Shown here in pieces: positions 5,437 through 6,560 of a stretch of DNA of 6,560 nt. Origin of the DNA: Thermodesulfobacteriales bacterium (GTDB lineage Bacteria > Desulfobacterota_D > UBA1144 > Nemesobacterales > UBA2774). The position numbers and the translations under genes are program-made. The number at the start of each line of letters is the position of its first letter. Position 1 is the stretch's first letter. The notes beneath the pieces were generated by a model. It did not search any database, was not told the DNA's origin, and saw nothing but the letters and a program-made list of their open reading frames with translations. The stretch lies in the NCBI GenBank assembly GCA_004525335.1, contig SPCL01000114.1, positions 1 to 6,560 of the forward strand. Direction: 5' to 3'.

Positions 5437-6006
5437 TTATAAAACTGCGTGCTTCTCTTCTTTACCCAGCACTTTTTCAATCTTCTTTTTGAGAAGCTCT
5501 CGTTTAAGACGCCCAAGCCTGTCTATAAAAAGAATGCCGTCAAGGTGATCTATCTCGTGCTGGAACACGCGGGCAAGGAGATCTTCACACTGAATCTCTA
5601 TAAGCTCGCCGTCGCGGCTATAGCCTTCAACAGTAACTTCATATTTTCTCTTAACGTCACTCACAAACCCAGGGATACTGAGACACCCTTCTTCTCCCAC
5701 TATCTCGCCATCTGAAAAAACAATCTCAGGATTTATAAGCTCAATCAGCTCTGATCTATCAGGAGGCAATAGGATCTCCAACTCTTCTGTAGACTCTTTA
5801 GCTCGCTCTCGTGGTTGAATATCGACAACTATAACCCTCTTGGTGGAATCCACCTGCGGCGCAGCAAGCCCTATCCCAGGGGCCTCATACATAGTATCGG
5901 CCATGTCATCCAGGAGCTGAATTAGATCGTCGTCTATCTCTTCAACCGGGGAACATTTCTTCCTGAGCGTAGGGTCAGGATATATAAGAATTTTAAGCTT
6001 AGGCAT
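5437..6006 (-). CDS. def: Peptide deformylase
   Basis: A metalloenzyme that removes the formyl group from the starting methionine of new proteins. The three family motifs are present: GIGLAAPQ at 44-51, EEGCLSIPG at 105-113 with metal ligand C108, and QHEIDHLDG at 149-157 with ligands H150 and H154 and catalytic E151. The N-terminus LKILIYPDPTLRKKCSPV is typical. At 189 residues it is somewhat longer than E. coli Def (169). The extra residues lie mainly in a charged insertion around 66-86 (after VVDIQP, before ELINPE), plus a lysine-rich C-terminus. Methionyl-tRNA formyltransferase often follows def but does not here. The ATG has no Shine-Dalgarno, and the -10 element of a TTGACA promoter ends only nine bases upstream, so its mRNA is probably leaderless or nearly so. 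Confidence 0.97.
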   Translation of the reverse strand: MPKLKILIYPDPTLRKKCSPVEEIDDDLIQLLDDMADTMYEAPGIGLAAPQVDSTKRVIVVDIQPRERAKESTEELEILLPPDRSELIELINPEIVFSDGEIVGEEGCLSIPGFVSDVKRKYEVTVEGYSRDGELIEIQCEDLLARVFQHEIDHLDGILFIDRLGRLKRELLKKKIEKVLGKEEKHAVL

Positions 6007-6015
6007 AGAAAATTA

Positions 6016-6043
6016 ATGCTATCAAAAAGGGCGGAATTGTCAA
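6016..6043 (-). promoter_or_regulatory. Sigma70-type promoter of def, near-leaderless geometry
   Basis: On the minus strand a perfect TTGACA (6043-6038), a 16-bp spacer and TAGCAT (6021-6016, 4 of 6 to TATAAT) are followed by nine bases, TAATTTTCT, and the def ATG. Transcription would start within about three bases of the ATG. No purine-rich ribosome site is available between. The rest of the 117-bp ihfB-def gap shows no convincing terminator. Confidence 0.6.
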
Positions 6044-6123
6044 TTTGTCTTTATCTTTAAAGAGGCAAAACGAATTGCTGAATTAAGACTTAGATATAAC
6101 CGGCTACAAAGAACAATACAGGA

Positions 6124-6405
6124 CTACTCCTCATCGTTGAGCTTGCCAATCAATTCCCGACTCGGCCTAAAATGAGGAAGTTTTTTTGAAGAAACAGTAA
6201 CTTTATCACCCGTTCTTGGATTGCGGCCTTCATAAGATCCATAGCTTTTAGTGAAGAAACTTCCGAATCCTCTGATTTCAATCCTTCCATCATTTTCAAG
6301 CACATCAGTCATATGCTCAATTATAGTATCAAGTATCTGTTCTGATTGTGAAAGCTGCAAATTAAATTTATCGGCTAATTCTTTTTCAATATCTGATCGT
6401 TTCAT
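6124..6405 (-). CDS. ihfB: IHF/HU-family DNA-bending protein, IhfB-like
   Basis: A small architectural DNA-binding protein that acts as a dimer and sharply bends DNA. The 93 residues show the N-terminal helices (KRSDIEKELADKF...QILDTIIEHMTDVL), the turn RIEIRGFGSF at 41-50, the DNA-intercalating arm GRNPRTGDKV at 60-69 with proline P63, and the ending LPHFRPSRELIGKLN at 76-90. RIEIRGFGSF and PHFRPSREL recall the IHF beta subunit more than HU, though some lineages use such proteins as homodimers, so the subunit name is tentative. I chose ATG 6405-6403 because a G5 ribosome site (6417-6413) lies seven bases upstream and the family starts with M-x-K/R-S/A-D/E. An in-frame TTG six codons earlier lacks such a site. 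It is transcribed from its own promoter and separated by 117 bp from def. Confidence 0.92.
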   Translation of the reverse strand: MKRSDIEKELADKFNLQLSQSEQILDTIIEHMTDVLENDGRIEIRGFGSFFTKSYGSYEGRNPRTGDKVTVSSKKLPHFRPSRELIGKLNDEE

Positions 6406-6458
6406 ACCATGACCCCCATCCAAATTAAGTGAGTCTAAAAAATACCCATCCCAAATCC

Positions 6459-6487
6459 ACTTTAGATAATTTTCAAATGTTTGTCAA
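6459..6487 (-). promoter_or_regulatory. Sigma70-type promoter of ihfB
   Basis: On the minus strand a perfect TTGACA (6487-6482), a 17-bp spacer and TAAAGT (6464-6459, 4 of 6 to TATAAT) predict a start near 6452 and a leader of about 47 nt carrying the G5 ribosome site. The -35 box touches the inner edge of an inverted repeat lying just upstream. The remainder of the gene-free stretch 6406-6560 is A/T-rich, with nothing else I can name. Confidence 0.65.
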
Positions 6488-6524
6488 GTGTTATATGATA
6501 GTTACAACTATTTCAGAAACACTT
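6486..6524. repeat. Nested inverted repeat upstream of ihfB, candidate operator
   Basis: Outer arms AAGTGTT (6486-6492) and AACACTT (6518-6524) are exact inverted copies. Inside them lies the perfect palindrome ATAGTT-AC-AACTAT (6498-6511). The two share almost the same centre (6505 and 6504.5). The outer arm overlaps the last two bases of the ihfB -35 box, so a protein bound here could control ihfB. It is not followed by a T-run on the minus strand. On the plus strand TTCCTTTTG follows, but no plus-strand gene is present for it to terminate. Confidence 0.6.
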
Positions 6525-6560
6525 TTCCTTTTGTATATTATCAATTAACTAAGCATTTGC

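Noticed and set aside
6047..6123. A terminator between ihfB and def, including the palindrome TCTTTAAAGA (6053-6062)
   Set aside because: The palindrome has no room for a loop, lacks G/C pairs and has no T-run after it on the minus strand. The other hairpins seen have four pairs or fewer.
6406..6423. In-frame TTG giving six more residues on the IHF-like protein
   Set aside because: The G5 ribosome site lies between this TTG and the ATG at 6405, and family members start at MxR/KSD/E.
1..6560. CRISPR array, tRNA or rRNA genes, insertion sequence, riboswitch
   Set aside because: No spaced direct repeats, cloverleaf motifs, transposase motifs or long conserved leader structures were seen on either strand; intergenic gaps are all below 160 bp.

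Overview
The window is a compact bacterial chromosomal segment with about 42% GC by eye. Every supported gene lies on the minus strand, so the order of reading is from high to low coordinates. An IHF-type DNA-bending protein, peptide deformylase, SecG and endonuclease III mark it as bacterial core genome. There are no transposases, phage genes, tRNAs, rRNAs or CRISPR repeats. An IhfB-like protein together with a run of triose-phosphate genes and secG fits a Gram-negative, proteobacterial, desulfobacterial or candidate-phylum lineage. I cannot place it more exactly. The ferredoxin resembles the 7Fe type best known from actinobacteria and Thermus.

Layout in transcription order: (1) 6560-6406 is a non-coding control region with a nested inverted repeat and a good sigma70-type promoter for ihfB (6405-6124). 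(2) A 117-bp gap carries a TTGACA promoter placed almost directly against the start of def (6006-5437), so the mRNA is predicted to be nearly leaderless. (3) A 124-bp gap carries a 17-bp tandem repeat and another promoter set against an ATG. It begins a tight operon: class I aminotransferase (5312-4161), PGK homologue (4164-2971), tpiA (2974-2216), secG (2209-1733). The first two junctions are 4-nt ATGA overlaps. (4) An 88-residue 7Fe-type ferredoxin (1645-1379) has a strong Shine-Dalgarno and ends at a textbook intrinsic terminator (1341-1311). (5) nth (1280-609) overlaps by one base the start of a YhcC-type radical SAM gene that runs off the left edge.

The most unusual item is the PGK homologue. 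It has normal length and a recognisable fold, and it sits between intact genes. Yet it has lost most of the basic residues that bind 3-phosphoglycerate and has altered several nucleotide-phosphate loops. TpiA next to it keeps all its catalytic residues. Either the lineage has a second, canonical PGK and this paralogue has a new role, or the glycolytic step is carried out by a very atypical enzyme. Other points of interest are the leaderless-looking promoters, the acidic periplasmic tail on SecG, and the inverted repeat upstream of ihfB.
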